The notes under the pieces were generated by a model. That model searched no databases. It saw nothing but the letters and a program-made list of their open reading frames with translations, and was not told the DNA's origin. A program made the translations under genes and the position numbers. From Planctomycetaceae bacterium (lineage in GTDB: Bacteria > Planctomycetota > Planctomycetia > Pirellulales > Lacipirellulaceae): 64,000 bases of DNA. The stretch lies in NCBI GenBank assembly GCA_002702655.1, contig PABB01000075.1, positions 124,001 through 188,000 of the forward strand, read 5' to 3'. Below, in pieces: positions 1 to 8,655 of this stretch. Each line of letters opens with the position of its first letter. Position 1 is the stretch's first letter.

Positions 1-78
1 CGAGACCACATTCGCCGCAATGACGATTGACTTGTTGCCTGCGCAGATGCTTAACTAACAAAGTCCACTTTGTGAGTT

Positions 79-924
79 GTGGCGCGTCGGCAGCAGTTCT
101 TACTTAAGCGGCGAGTTGTGACGGATCTCGATTTGCTACTGGGCGGCGGCGGGCGCGACGCCGCTCGGCATAATGCCGCCGCGTGGGATCGACTCGCACG
201 GAAAGGCGCCGCCTTGGCGCGGCCCGCTACGGACGACGAGTTCGCCGCTCCCCTGGCCGTGCTGGACCCGTTGGGTTGGCTCGGCGACGTGCGCGGCCAG
301 CGTCTACTGTGTCTGGCCGCCGGCGGCGGCCGGCAAAGCGCTCTCTACGCGGCCGCCGGCGCGGTCGTGACGGTGGTCGACGCCAGCAGCGAGATGTTGG
401 CGCTCGATCGACGCGTGGCGCGCGACCGCGGCCTGTCGGTCCGCGTGATCCAGGCGTCGATGGAGTCGTTGCCGATGCTTGCCGCGGGCGAGTTTGACGC
501 GGTGGTGCAGCCTGTCAGCACTTGCTATGTACCCGACGTGCAGCCCGTGTTTCGCGAGGTTGCGCGCGTGTTGCGCCCCGGCGGCGTTTATGTGAGCCAG
601 CACAAATCGCCGGTCAACTTGCAGGCCACGCTGACGCCGGGGCCGCAGGGCTATGCCCTGGTCGAGCCCTACTATCGCCAGGGGCCGCTGCCGGCGGCAA
701 GCGTCGCGGGCAGCCGGCTGCGCGAGTCGGGGACGCGCGAGTTCTTGCATCGCCTGGAGGAATTGATCGGCGGCGTGTGTCGTGCGGGCTTTGTCATCGA
801 AGACTTCGTCGAGCCCGTGCACGCGCAGCGGGATGCCGCTGTCGGCAGCCACGGTCATCGCGGACAGTACGTCGCGCCGTACGTTCGGATCAAGGCGCGT
901 CGCCGCAGTGAACTTGAGCGGTAG
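79..924 (+). CDS. class I SAM-dependent methyltransferase
   Basis: Predicted to transfer a methyl group from S-adenosylmethionine to an unidentified substrate in the cytoplasm. The 281-residue protein has a Rossmann-type motif I (LCLAAGGGR, about residues 77-85), an acidic residue at the end of the next strand (Asp101 in VVDAS), and a later FDAVV...VLRPGGVYV stretch that fits motifs IV to VI of class I methyltransferases. The reading frame opens with GTG at 79. Another GTG near 118 would drop only a basic N-terminal tail, and no clear Shine-Dalgarno site decides between them. Its 3' end overlaps the convergent gene 890-1705 by 35 bases. The substrate cannot be told from sequence or neighbours. 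Confidence 0.8.
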   Translation: MARRQQFLLKRRVVTDLDLLLGGGGRDAARHNAAAWDRLARKGAALARPATDDEFAAPLAVLDPLGWLGDVRGQRLLCLAAGGGRQSALYAAAGAVVTVVDASSEMLALDRRVARDRGLSVRVIQASMESLPMLAAGEFDAVVQPVSTCYVPDVQPVFREVARVLRPGGVYVSQHKSPVNLQATLTPGPQGYALVEPYYRQGPLPAASVAGSRLRESGTREFLHRLEELIGGVCRAGFVIEDFVEPVHAQRDAAVGSHGHRGQYVAPYVRIKARRRSELER

Positions 925-1705
925 CTGTAGATGCCGGCTCGGCAGTTTCCGTTCTGGTTGGCGCCGTTTCAGCCATCAGACAGGCTACGCAAACGCCGGC
1001 GTACGCGAGCGCGGCGGCTAGCGTGGATTGCTCATGAAGCCTTTCATGGAAAAGCTTGAGAGTTACGGACGCGAAGCCTATCGCCAGAAGCAGCCCGGCG
1101 ATTGCTAAGAGCGGCTTCCCGAAACGTCTCGCTTGTGTCGCCTGAAATCCGCGGAGCGCTAGCGCAAGTGCGGCGCCCGCGTAGACCGAATACCCAATCC
1201 AGGTCGCCGCTTCGTCGCTTTGTAGCAGTTCGGCGAAACGTCCGAAGCGCGCAGCCACGGCGGCGGCCGCGACGACAATGGTCCAGCCGAACATTTCGAT
1301 CACCGGGAAGCGTGGCGCCTTGGCGCGACGAGTTCGAAAGTAGCCCACCAGCAGTCCCGCGAAGGTGGCGCCGATTGCGGCGGCGATGGCCGTCATGGCG
1401 ACCGCGGCCAGGACGCGCGGCCACTCGCCGGAGTCAATCTGCCCGTTGACGATCAGTTGAATCGTGGAGGTGAAGACGCAGACGGCGACGATGAACGTGC
1501 CCGCCCGAGCGAGTCGGTGCATCGTGCCAACGCTGAGATAGGCTCCTGCGAAAAAGACCTCTCCCACGATAATTCCGGCGAGGATGTGGTGGACCGTGCT
1601 TGAATGTCCGTGCGTCGACGCTCCAAAGACCGCAGCCACCGCCGCGACCGCAGCGGATGCTGCGACAAACAGCCAAGTCACCGGTCGTTCGCGAAATGTG
1701 GGCAT
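890..1705 (-). CDS. polytopic membrane protein of unknown function
   Basis: A 271-residue hydrophobic protein that I do not recognise. It shows about seven hydrophobic stretches, for example near residues 9-28, 40-60, 70-90, 98-125, 140-160, 170-185 and 200-215, separated by short charged loops such as YFRTRRAKAPRF. The last 40 residues are polar. It is therefore probably an inner-membrane protein with a short cytoplasmic or periplasmic tail. No catalytic motif is visible. It starts with ATG at 1705 and ends inside the convergent methyltransferase gene, a 35-base tail-to-tail overlap. Function unknown. Confidence 0.6.
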   Translation of the reverse strand: MPTFRERPVTWLFVAASAAVAAVAAVFGASTHGHSSTVHHILAGIIVGEVFFAGAYLSVGTMHRLARAGTFIVAVCVFTSTIQLIVNGQIDSGEWPRVLAAVAMTAIAAAIGATFAGLLVGYFRTRRAKAPRFPVIEMFGWTIVVAAAAVAARFGRFAELLQSDEAATWIGYSVYAGAALALALRGFQATQARRFGKPLLAIAGLLLAIGFASVTLKLFHERLHEQSTLAAALAYAGVCVACLMAETAPTRTETAEPASTATAQVHCGDAP

Positions 1706-1783
1706 GTGTCAACTCTACCACGCGCGGGAGGGCGAGGGGCAACTTGCGGCGACCGTGCCTGCAATCTCGCCTCTCAACAGCAA

Positions 1784-1862
1784 TAGCCGGCGGTCTACGA
1801 CCGCCGCCGTCATTGCGGGTCATCCATGTGAGTGGTCTCCGGCGGCCGTAGGCCGCCGGCTA
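1784..1862. repeat. two inverted copies of a 24-base palindromic dispersed repeat
   Basis: Positions 1839-1859 form a perfect hairpin with 9-bp arms (CCGGCGGCC / GGCCGCCGG) around a GTA loop, followed by CTA. Positions 1784-1806 hold the same element in opposite orientation, with one compensated base-pair change (TAGCCGGCGGTCTACG). They fill the spacer of about 300 bases between the membrane protein and the AroE-like gene. No promoter was recognised here. The pattern is that of mobile intergenic palindromes, several families of which occur in this window. Confidence 0.7.
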
Positions 1863-2007
1863 GGGGGGCGGGGGCAGCGTGCCCCTTATGCCGGCGGCGG
1901 CGTTGTCAGCTTGGGCTTCTTGGGCGACAATGGTGGGTTCTTGCCGAGGGCGCGGGTCCTTGGCCCCTGGATGGACCGTCCCGTTTGACCCTCGCTGCCG
2001 AATCGCC

Positions 2008-2865
2008 GTGGCCTCGCGCGTGCAACAAGATGTCTGCTGCCTGTTGGGCGACCCCGTGGCGGGCAACCCCAACCACTACATGTTGGAGCAGGCGTTCGCC
2101 GTTGCGCATCTCGATTGGCGGTTTCTCACGTTCGAGGTGCCGGCACGCGACTTCGAAGGCGCCCTGCGCGGCGTGCGGATCTTTGGTTTCCGCGGGGTGA
2201 TGCTCGCCCCGCCGCACCGCGGGCGGGTGCATGCCTTTTTGGAACACACCAGCGAGGCGGCTCGCATCAGCGGGCAAGTCAATTGCCTGCACCAGATCGA
2301 CGGCAAGCTGCACGGCCACAATACCGAGGGGCTCGCGCTGCGACGGCTGGCTGAACCGCTGTGCGCGCTCAAGGGCGCCGCGGCGGTGATTCTGGGCGGC
2401 GGACGACTGGCGCACTCGATCGCGGCCGAGCTGGCGCTGGCTGGCGCGAGCAAGCTGTCATTTGTGTGCGTCGATCCCGGGCAGGTTGACACGCTGCTGA
2501 CGACCATCGGCAACATGGACGCGGCGCCGGCGTGCGAAGTGCAAACCTGGCCGGAATCGGGCGCCGCGGAAATCGCCGAGGACGCCGCGTTGGTGATCAA
2601 CACGACGCCGCTAGGGCGCTTTGATCAGAAGCAAACGCTGCCTGTAGACGTCGAGTCGCTAAGCTCGAAGACCGTGGTCGTCGACGTGGTCTACCACCCG
2701 CCGCAGACGCCGCTGTTGCGCGCGGCCAAGGCGGCCAAGCTGAAGACAGTCGACGGTTTGACTCTGCTGGTCGAACGCGCCGCCGCTGCGTTTGAAATCT
2801 GGACCGGCTCGACCCCCGACCGCGACGCGATGCGCGACGCGGTGGAAGAGTTTCTGCAATTGTAG
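2008..2865 (+). CDS. shikimate dehydrogenase-like (AroE superfamily) protein with altered active site
   Basis: The 285-residue protein has the AroE layout: an N-terminal substrate domain opening with LLGDPVAG, an HNTEG motif, a nucleotide-binding loop (ILGGGRLAHS), NTTPLG, and a C-terminal DGLTLLVERAA segment matching the AroE helix DGLGMLVAQAA. Genuine AroE reduces dehydroshikimate with NADPH. Here the usual catalytic Lys (NVTxPxK) aligns with Arg in LAPPHRG, the catalytic Asp of HNTD is Glu, and the substrate-binding serines of HSxSP are replaced by GNPNH. It may therefore have another substrate or a non-catalytic role. GTG 2008 is chosen because upstream sequence in the frame is repeat-derived; GTG 2020 is also possible. 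bioD follows after 2 bases, so the two are probably co-transcribed. Confidence 0.75.
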   Translation: MASRVQQDVCCLLGDPVAGNPNHYMLEQAFAVAHLDWRFLTFEVPARDFEGALRGVRIFGFRGVMLAPPHRGRVHAFLEHTSEAARISGQVNCLHQIDGKLHGHNTEGLALRRLAEPLCALKGAAAVILGGGRLAHSIAAELALAGASKLSFVCVDPGQVDTLLTTIGNMDAAPACEVQTWPESGAAEIAEDAALVINTTPLGRFDQKQTLPVDVESLSSKTVVVDVVYHPPQTPLLRAAKAAKLKTVDGLTLLVERAAAAFEIWTGSTPDRDAMRDAVEEFLQL

Positions 2866-2867
2866 TC

Positions 2868-3548
2868 ATGCCGCGCGGGCTGTTTATCACCGGCACGAGC
2901 ACCGAGGTTGGCAAGACCCGTATAGCGGCGATGATTGCGCGGCAGCTGCATGCGGCTGGCGTGCGGGTTGGCGTCTACAAGCCGGCGGCCAGCGGCTGCC
3001 GCGAAGTGGACGGCCAGTTGCATGCCGATGATGCCGCGGCGCTGTGGGAGGCGGCGGGTCGGCCGCTGTCGCTTCAGCAGGTATGCCCGCAGCGTTTTCT
3101 GGCGCCACTCGCTCCGCACCGAGCCGCCGCAGCGGAAGATCGGACCGTCGACGAGCAGTTGCTGCGCGACGGGTTGCAGCCGTGGCTGGCGGCGTGCGAG
3201 TTCGTGCTGGTCGAAGGCGCCGGCGGGCTCATGTCGCCGCTGGGCGACGCGACCTACAACGCCGATTTGGCCGCCGAGTTCGGCTTGCCACTGGTGGTCG
3301 TGGCGGCCAATGAGTTGGGCGTCATCAACCAGGTGCTGCAGACGGTCGTCACGGCGGGGGTTCGCGCGCCGCAAGCGCGGGTCGCCGGCGTGGTGCTCAA
3401 TCAGATTGCCGCACGTCCTGACGACGCGAGCTTGTCGACCAACGCTGCGGAGATCGCCGCTCGCTGCGACGCCCCGTTGTTGGCGATGGTCGCGCACGGC
3501 GGCGGCACGTTCGAACCAAACGTCGACTGGCTCGCGGTATCGCGTTAG
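2868..3548 (+). CDS. bioD: ATP-dependent dethiobiotin synthetase
   Basis: Closes the ureido ring of dethiobiotin from diaminopelargonic acid, CO2 and ATP, the penultimate step of biotin synthesis. The 226-residue length is typical. The P-loop is GTSTEVGKT (residues 8-16), and the protein also has the KPAASG substrate segment and the conserved EGAGGLMSPL motif near residues 116-125. It starts 2 bases after the AroE-like gene, consistent with coupled translation. No other bio gene is visible in the window. Its stop codon overlaps the stop of the convergent AsmA-like gene by 4 bases. The motifs make the assignment secure. Confidence 0.93.
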   Translation: MPRGLFITGTSTEVGKTRIAAMIARQLHAAGVRVGVYKPAASGCREVDGQLHADDAAALWEAAGRPLSLQQVCPQRFLAPLAPHRAAAAEDRTVDEQLLRDGLQPWLAACEFVLVEGAGGLMSPLGDATYNADLAAEFGLPLVVVAANELGVINQVLQTVVTAGVRAPQARVAGVVLNQIAARPDDASLSTNAAEIAARCDAPLLAMVAHGGGTFEPNVDWLAVSR

Positions 3549-6500
3549 CGGCCCTTGAAGAGCTTATCCAGCGCGCGATTCAGCTCGTTGCCAATCGCCT
3601 CGCTGGCGGTGCTTTGCAGCAATTGAGCGGCCAGATTGGCGACCGCTTTGTCGTTGACGCGCGGGCGATCGAAGGTGCCTTCCAGCGGGATTTCGATGAT
3701 CTGCCCGGCCAACCCTTGAAACGCTTTTTCGCGGCCGAGCCACTTTTGCTGCACGGGGATCTGCAGCGTGATGGCCAGCGTTTCGTCGAAGCCGACCGAG
3801 CCGTAGGAACGGACCGGCACGTCGTCCAAGTAGAACTCCAGTCCGCGGTGCCAGACGCGGCCGTCGACGACGCGGTATTCGATGGTTTGTTCTTTCATTG
3901 TCAGCAGTTTCTCGGCGCCCGCCGCCGGCGCCGTTTGGCCGCGAGCGATGGCCTCGAGCTGGCTGACAATGCGAACGACATCGGCGGTCATCGGCCCCGG
4001 GCCGATGTTGAGTTGATGCACGACCAATCGGCCCGACGCGGCCGTCTGCCGCGGCGCGTCGACCGGAACCGTGACCCCCTGGCTGTCCATCGAGAATGTG
4101 CCGGAGGTGCGCACTGCGTCGGCCACCACGGGCACGAAGTATTTCAGCATGGCGTCGCTCACCTCCGACGAGACGGCCACTTGCGTGGCGATCGGCCCGG
4201 GGGCCAGCGAGAGCGTCTTGGGCGGCGGCTCCAATTGCAGGTGCGGCGAGAGGGTGAGCCGACCTTGGCCCACGGCCACGTCGATGGGGCTGACCAACAC
4301 CTGACCGTCGTTGAGCGTCGTGGTCACGCGCGCTGCGCTGAGCGGCAGCCCGTAGAAGCTGGCCGCGGACCAGCCGGTCTCGAGTTGGGCCTGCCAGCGC
4401 TTGGCCCAGGGCAGGGTGGCGGTGCTGGCCAGTTGCGTGGGGGGCGAACCGCTGGCCGTAGACGACGGCGACTCGCGCAGTTGGCCGGCGACTTTCAGGC
4501 GGGCCTGGTTGGCGCCTTCGATCCGCACGCCGGGGCCCAGGTAGCTCGTCAGCAGTTGAGCGAGCTGCCCCGCGTCGTAGGTCAGATTGACGTCGCCGCG
4601 CAGCGCCGCGGCGGTGCGCAGTTGGTCAACGCCCGCGGAACCCGTCATCTGAACAGTCCGGCCTTCGACGCTCAATTGATTGAGTTCCAGCCGATCATCG
4701 CCACGCACATAAGCGCCCGTGGCGGCGACTCGTAGTTGCGGTTCCTGCCACAGCGTCTCGGGCGAGCCCGCGCCGCCGTCGGGACGCTGGCTGACGCGCA
4801 GAATGGTCAGCGGCTCGGCTGTGACCGAGATGTTGGCGGTGGCGGCGGTGGCGTCGCTGCTCAGTTCGATCTGTCCGACCGCTTCGCCGCGCGGCCACAC
4901 GGCGCCGGGACCGGAGATCAGTCCCATCAGTCCCGACAGCCGCTCCAGGTCGGCGCGGAATGTTGCTCGTCCGGCCAGTTTGGTGGAGCTGGCTTCGTCC
5001 CACCGCAGGGACAAGTTGTTCGCTTGCAGCGCGACGGTGCTGCTGGCAGCCAGCAGTTTCGGCACGGCGATGGCGCCGGTCGCTCGATCCCACTGCAGAT
5101 CGCCAGACAGTTGGACGCGCGGTTCGGCGACCACGACGCCGGCGACTTCGCCCTGCAGTCCGCTGACGTTGGCTTGCAACTCCGACACGCTCATGCCCGC
5201 GGGGTCGACGCGCACCGAACCGCCCAGCGTGGCTCGTCCGGCGAACTCTCCCGGCAGGTCGTACCAGGGACGCAACCGCCCCACCCACGCCGCGACCGGT
5301 CCGTTGCCGGCCACTTGCAGATTCCAGACGGTGTCGCCAGTCAGGTCCGCGGGCGCCAGCAGGGTGGCTTCGACGGTTTCGTTGGGCCCGCGCAGCGTGG
5401 CTTTGGCGGAGGCGAGTTGCTGGAGCTGCGTCGCTGCGGCGCGGCCGGTCGCTTCGCCGCGCAGCTCGACCTGCTGGTCGGCATACAACAGTCGACCATG
5501 CCGGCTGACTTGCACGCCGGTCAGGTTGGCGGAGAAGTTGGTCTCGAACTCGCCGTCGCCCAGATCGCGGAGGATGAACTCGCCCTGACCGACGCCGGCG
5601 AGCTGCCAGGTCGACAGATCGACGAACTGCCCCAGGTCGCTGGCCAGACGCGACAGGTCGAAGGTTGCCCGGCCGTTGAACCCCGCGGGGGCCGTCTCCA
5701 GCGAGGCCGCGGCAAAGCTGCTCTGGACGATCGCTTTTTCCAGCACGGGTCCCAGCGGCGAGTCGACGACGGCCACTTCGGTCCGGATCGGTTGCGTCCA
5801 GCGAATCTGGCGAACCCCGTCGTTACCCGCCAGGTCGCGCAAGGCGGCGGCCACGGTCCACTTGCGCCCGTCCTGCACCCAGGCGCTGGTTGCGGTGATG
5901 GCGGCCGAGCCGGCTTCGATGCGCACGCCGTCGCGCAAGCCCAACGTCCGGGGCAGCATGGCGGCCAGCCGTGCCAGGTCGGCCCGTGCCGTGAACCGGG
6001 CATCGGTGTTGGGAAGTTTCCATTGGCCGCCGGGGGCCAGCGCCGCGAGGTCGACTTGGCCGTCGGCAGCCAGTTCGAACCAATCGCCCTGGCCGGTCAG
6101 CTTGGTGATTGCCAATTGCCCCTGGGCGGTCGCGGCGTCGAACTGCAGCATCGCGGTCGACGTGTGCAGCGCGTCGCCCTGCAGCGCATCGCAGGAAAAC
6201 CAAAAATCGATCAGGTCGAGTTTGCCCGCCGCGCGGACTTCCGGCGTGGCGGGAGCAATCGTCGCGGGGCCCATGGCGGTCGCCGGTGCGGAGGCTGCCA
6301 GGTTGCGCAGCGTGAGCTGGATGTCGGTGGAGGTCTCGCCCGACAGCCGGCACCCGGGCGCCCACCGCGTGAGCCATGGTTCGGCCGGAGCGAGCGGCGC
6401 TCGATTGGCGAGCAGCTCGACCTGCACGGCGTCCTCGCCGGCCTGCTGCACTCGAAAGCGCACTTCGCCCCGCGGCGAATCGCTCATCGTCGGCATCGCG

Positions 6501-7195
6501 ACGGGACTCTCGGCGGCCAGCATCACGGAGCCGGCCGCGGTCCACGGCGCCGCATCGCCGGCTGCGGTGACTGTCAGATTCAGATTCTTGGCCTGCCATG
6601 CGCGTCCGGTGGTCGCGTCCGTGCCGCGGACCTCGCCGTCGACCACTTCCACGGCGACTTGCGTTGCGGTGGAGGTGGCGCCATTGTCATCGGCTTCTGG
6701 CGTGGCGAGGGCGTCCGACCGCAGCGCCGTGATGAAGTCTTCCAGATTGCTGCCGCCGGGACGAGTCTGCAGCGCCACGACGGGTCGCTCGATTCGCAGG
6801 GCGCCCAGGTTGTGGCGATCCAGCAGCAGGGAGAATAACGAGCGGTTGCACGCGATCGAGTCAGCCGACAGCAGCGGGTTGCCGTTGGCGTCGATCACTT
6901 TCACGCCGGAAAGACGCTGGTCGTCGAGCCAGGCCAACTGCACTGCCGCACACTCGACCCGACCGGCTTCGGCGGGAACGGCCTGCCGCAGCGCCCAACC
7001 GCGAACCGATTCCACGCGCGACAGCACGGTCGGAGCCGCGATGACAATTGCCAAAAGCAGGACGAGCAGCGCAGCGAGTCGACGACGCCAGCGGCTCGGC
7101 CGCTTTTTGCGACGCACGCGCGGCGACGGCGCGAAGTCATCGTCGTGCGAGCTGGGGCGGCGGCGAATTCGGCGGCGTGCCAATGCGGTCCCCAT
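3545..7195 (-). CDS. giant AsmA-like membrane-anchored protein
   Basis: A 1216-residue protein with a very basic N-terminal cytoplasmic stretch (many Arg/Lys before residue 40), one transmembrane segment at about 41-60 (LAALLVLLLAIVIAAP), then more than 1100 residues of beta-rich repetitive sequence. This is the architecture of AsmA/TamB-type envelope proteins, which bridge or organise the periplasm and outer membrane. Phrases such as GEVAGVVVAEPRVQLSGDL and a C-terminal low-complexity beta region fit this class. ATG 7195 was chosen because the frame further upstream overlaps the divergent gene at 7352 and lacks protein-like character. It shares a 4-base stop overlap with bioD. The exact subfamily is uncertain. 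Confidence 0.75.
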   Translation of the reverse strand: MGTALARRRIRRRPSSHDDDFAPSPRVRRKKRPSRWRRRLAALLVLLLAIVIAAPTVLSRVESVRGWALRQAVPAEAGRVECAAVQLAWLDDQRLSGVKVIDANGNPLLSADSIACNRSLFSLLLDRHNLGALRIERPVVALQTRPGGSNLEDFITALRSDALATPEADDNGATSTATQVAVEVVDGEVRGTDATTGRAWQAKNLNLTVTAAGDAAPWTAAGSVMLAAESPVAMPTMSDSPRGEVRFRVQQAGEDAVQVELLANRAPLAPAEPWLTRWAPGCRLSGETSTDIQLTLRNLAASAPATAMGPATIAPATPEVRAAGKLDLIDFWFSCDALQGDALHTSTAMLQFDAATAQGQLAITKLTGQGDWFELAADGQVDLAALAPGGQWKLPNTDARFTARADLARLAAMLPRTLGLRDGVRIEAGSAAITATSAWVQDGRKWTVAAALRDLAGNDGVRQIRWTQPIRTEVAVVDSPLGPVLEKAIVQSSFAAASLETAPAGFNGRATFDLSRLASDLGQFVDLSTWQLAGVGQGEFILRDLGDGEFETNFSANLTGVQVSRHGRLLYADQQVELRGEATGRAAATQLQQLASAKATLRGPNETVEATLLAPADLTGDTVWNLQVAGNGPVAAWVGRLRPWYDLPGEFAGRATLGGSVRVDPAGMSVSELQANVSGLQGEVAGVVVAEPRVQLSGDLQWDRATGAIAVPKLLAASSTVALQANNLSLRWDEASSTKLAGRATFRADLERLSGLMGLISGPGAVWPRGEAVGQIELSSDATAATANISVTAEPLTILRVSQRPDGGAGSPETLWQEPQLRVAATGAYVRGDDRLELNQLSVEGRTVQMTGSAGVDQLRTAAALRGDVNLTYDAGQLAQLLTSYLGPGVRIEGANQARLKVAGQLRESPSSTASGSPPTQLASTATLPWAKRWQAQLETGWSAASFYGLPLSAARVTTTLNDGQVLVSPIDVAVGQGRLTLSPHLQLEPPPKTLSLAPGPIATQVAVSSEVSDAMLKYFVPVVADAVRTSGTFSMDSQGVTVPVDAPRQTAASGRLVVHQLNIGPGPMTADVVRIVSQLEAIARGQTAPAAGAEKLLTMKEQTIEYRVVDGRVWHRGLEFYLDDVPVRSYGSVGFDETLAITLQIPVQQKWLGREKAFQGLAGQIIEIPLEGTFDRPRVNDKAVANLAAQLLQSTASEAIGNELNRALDKLFKGR

Positions 7196-7351
7196 ATGGC
7201 TATGATGGGAGGCGTCGCGCCGACCACGGCGGCGCTCGCGCCGCGAAGTGTAGGGACAACGCCGCGGCGGGCCTAGACCGAACGGTCGCGTTGCTAGCAA
7301 TGATCGCAGTGCAAAGACCTCCAACTCGATCCGCGTACGACTCCAACCGCC

Positions 7352-8632
7352 ATGCCCGACGCCATTTCCCTGCCGCCGATGTTTCGCGTGCGACAGCACT
7401 TCTCCCGGCCGCAGGTGACGGACATTCCCGGCGAGATTGCGAGTCAGCTTGCCAAGCTGACTGCCGGCCGCGTGAGCAGGGGGCAGCGCGTGGCGCTAGC
7501 AGTCGGCAGCCGCGGCATCGCGTCGCTGCCGGTGATGGTCAAAACGGTGATCGACGAACTGCGGGCGTCGGGAGCCGAGCCGCTGATTGTGCCGGCCATG
7601 GGCAGCCACGGTGGAGGGACGCCCGAGGGGCAGACCGCCATGCTGGCGACGTTGGGCATCACGCCCGAAGCCATGGAATGCCCCATCGAAGCCGCCATGG
7701 AGTCGCCGGTCCGGGTGACGCTGCCCGCGGGCGTGCCAATCCACTTCTCCGCCGCGGCGCTGGCGGCCGACCATGTGATCATGCTCAACCGCATCAAGCT
7801 GCACACGGGTTTCGCCGGCCCCTACCAAAGCGGCATGGCGAAGATGCTGCTGCTGGGGCTGGGCAAGCACGAAGGCGCCAAGGCGATTCACGCGGCGTCG
7901 CGGCGGTTTTCGTTCGAGGAAATGGTCAACGCGGCGCTGCCCGCTTTGCTCCCGACCATCCCGCTGCTGGGCGGATTGGCGGTCATTGAAAACGCGTTTG
8001 AGGAGGTCGGCCGCATTCAAGCCGTTCCCGCCGAGCGGATCCTGGCCGACGAGCCGGCGCTGTTGGAGCAAGCCACCGCTTGGATGCCGCAGTTGCCGTT
8101 CGAGGAGATCGACGTGCTGGTGATCGACCGCATCGGCAAGAACCTGAGCGGCACAGGGTTGGACACCAACGTGGTCAGCCGCAAGGTCCACGACAATCAC
8201 GCCATGCCCGGCGAGCGGCCGGCCGTGCATCGCATCGTCGCGCGAGCGCTCACGGAGGAGACCCGCGGCAACGCGCTGGGCGTGGGGTTGTGCGAGTTCA
8301 TCACCGACCGGCTCAAGAGCGCGATCAATTTTGAGTACACCTACATCAACGCGGTGACGAGCAACCACGTGGCGGGCTGCAAAATGCCGCCGTCGTTCCC
8401 GACGGATCGGAAGGCGATCGAAGCGGCCGCGGCGTCGCTGTTCGATCTGAACCCCGCGGAGCTGCGGATGGTCCGCATCCGCAGCACGTTGGAGCTGACG
8501 GAATTGGAAGTCTCGCCGGCGCTGCGAGCGGAAGTCGACGCGAACGAGGATTTGGAGACGCTGTCGACGCCGGAGCCGTGGGCCTTCGACGAGTCGGGCG
8601 AACTCGCGGATCTTGAGTTCCGCGTGCACTGA
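7352..8632 (+). CDS. lactate-racemase-domain (LarA/DUF2088-like) protein
   Basis: A 426-residue soluble protein resembling the LarA N-terminal domain superfamily: GSRGIASLPVMVKTVIDEL followed by PAMGSHGGGTPEGQ, matching the region where LarA has its GTHR motif, and a conserved NRIKLHTGFAGPYQSGMAK segment. True LarA racemises lactate with a nickel-pincer nucleotide. Here the TRP signature of LarA is not evident, so the reaction is unknown. It is divergent from the AsmA-like gene, with 156 bases between starts. It ends 23 bases before the convergent GH43 gene. Start ATG at 7352. Confidence 0.7.
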   Translation: MPDAISLPPMFRVRQHFSRPQVTDIPGEIASQLAKLTAGRVSRGQRVALAVGSRGIASLPVMVKTVIDELRASGAEPLIVPAMGSHGGGTPEGQTAMLATLGITPEAMECPIEAAMESPVRVTLPAGVPIHFSAAALAADHVIMLNRIKLHTGFAGPYQSGMAKMLLLGLGKHEGAKAIHAASRRFSFEEMVNAALPALLPTIPLLGGLAVIENAFEEVGRIQAVPAERILADEPALLEQATAWMPQLPFEEIDVLVIDRIGKNLSGTGLDTNVVSRKVHDNHAMPGERPAVHRIVARALTEETRGNALGVGLCEFITDRLKSAINFEYTYINAVTSNHVAGCKMPPSFPTDRKAIEAAAASLFDLNPAELRMVRIRSTLELTELEVSPALRAEVDANEDLETLSTPEPWAFDESGELADLEFRVH

Positions 8633-8638
8633 GGCACC

Positions 8639-8654
8639 CGCGAGGCGCCTCGCG
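8639..8654. terminator. 16-base perfect palindrome between convergent genes
   Basis: CGCGAGGCGCCTCGCG lies in the 23-base gap between the convergent LarA-like and GH43 genes. It can form an 8-bp stem (with some loop bases lost) on either strand and may act as a bidirectional terminator. No uridine tract follows, so this is an inference from position and symmetry only. Confidence 0.35.
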
Positions 8655-8655
8655 A

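Noticed and set aside
3614-6838. Long + strand open frames opposite the AsmA-like gene
   Set aside because: They are composition-driven antisense frames with Arg/Gly/Pro-rich nonsense protein and no motif; the minus strand has the membrane anchor and a sensible AsmA pattern.
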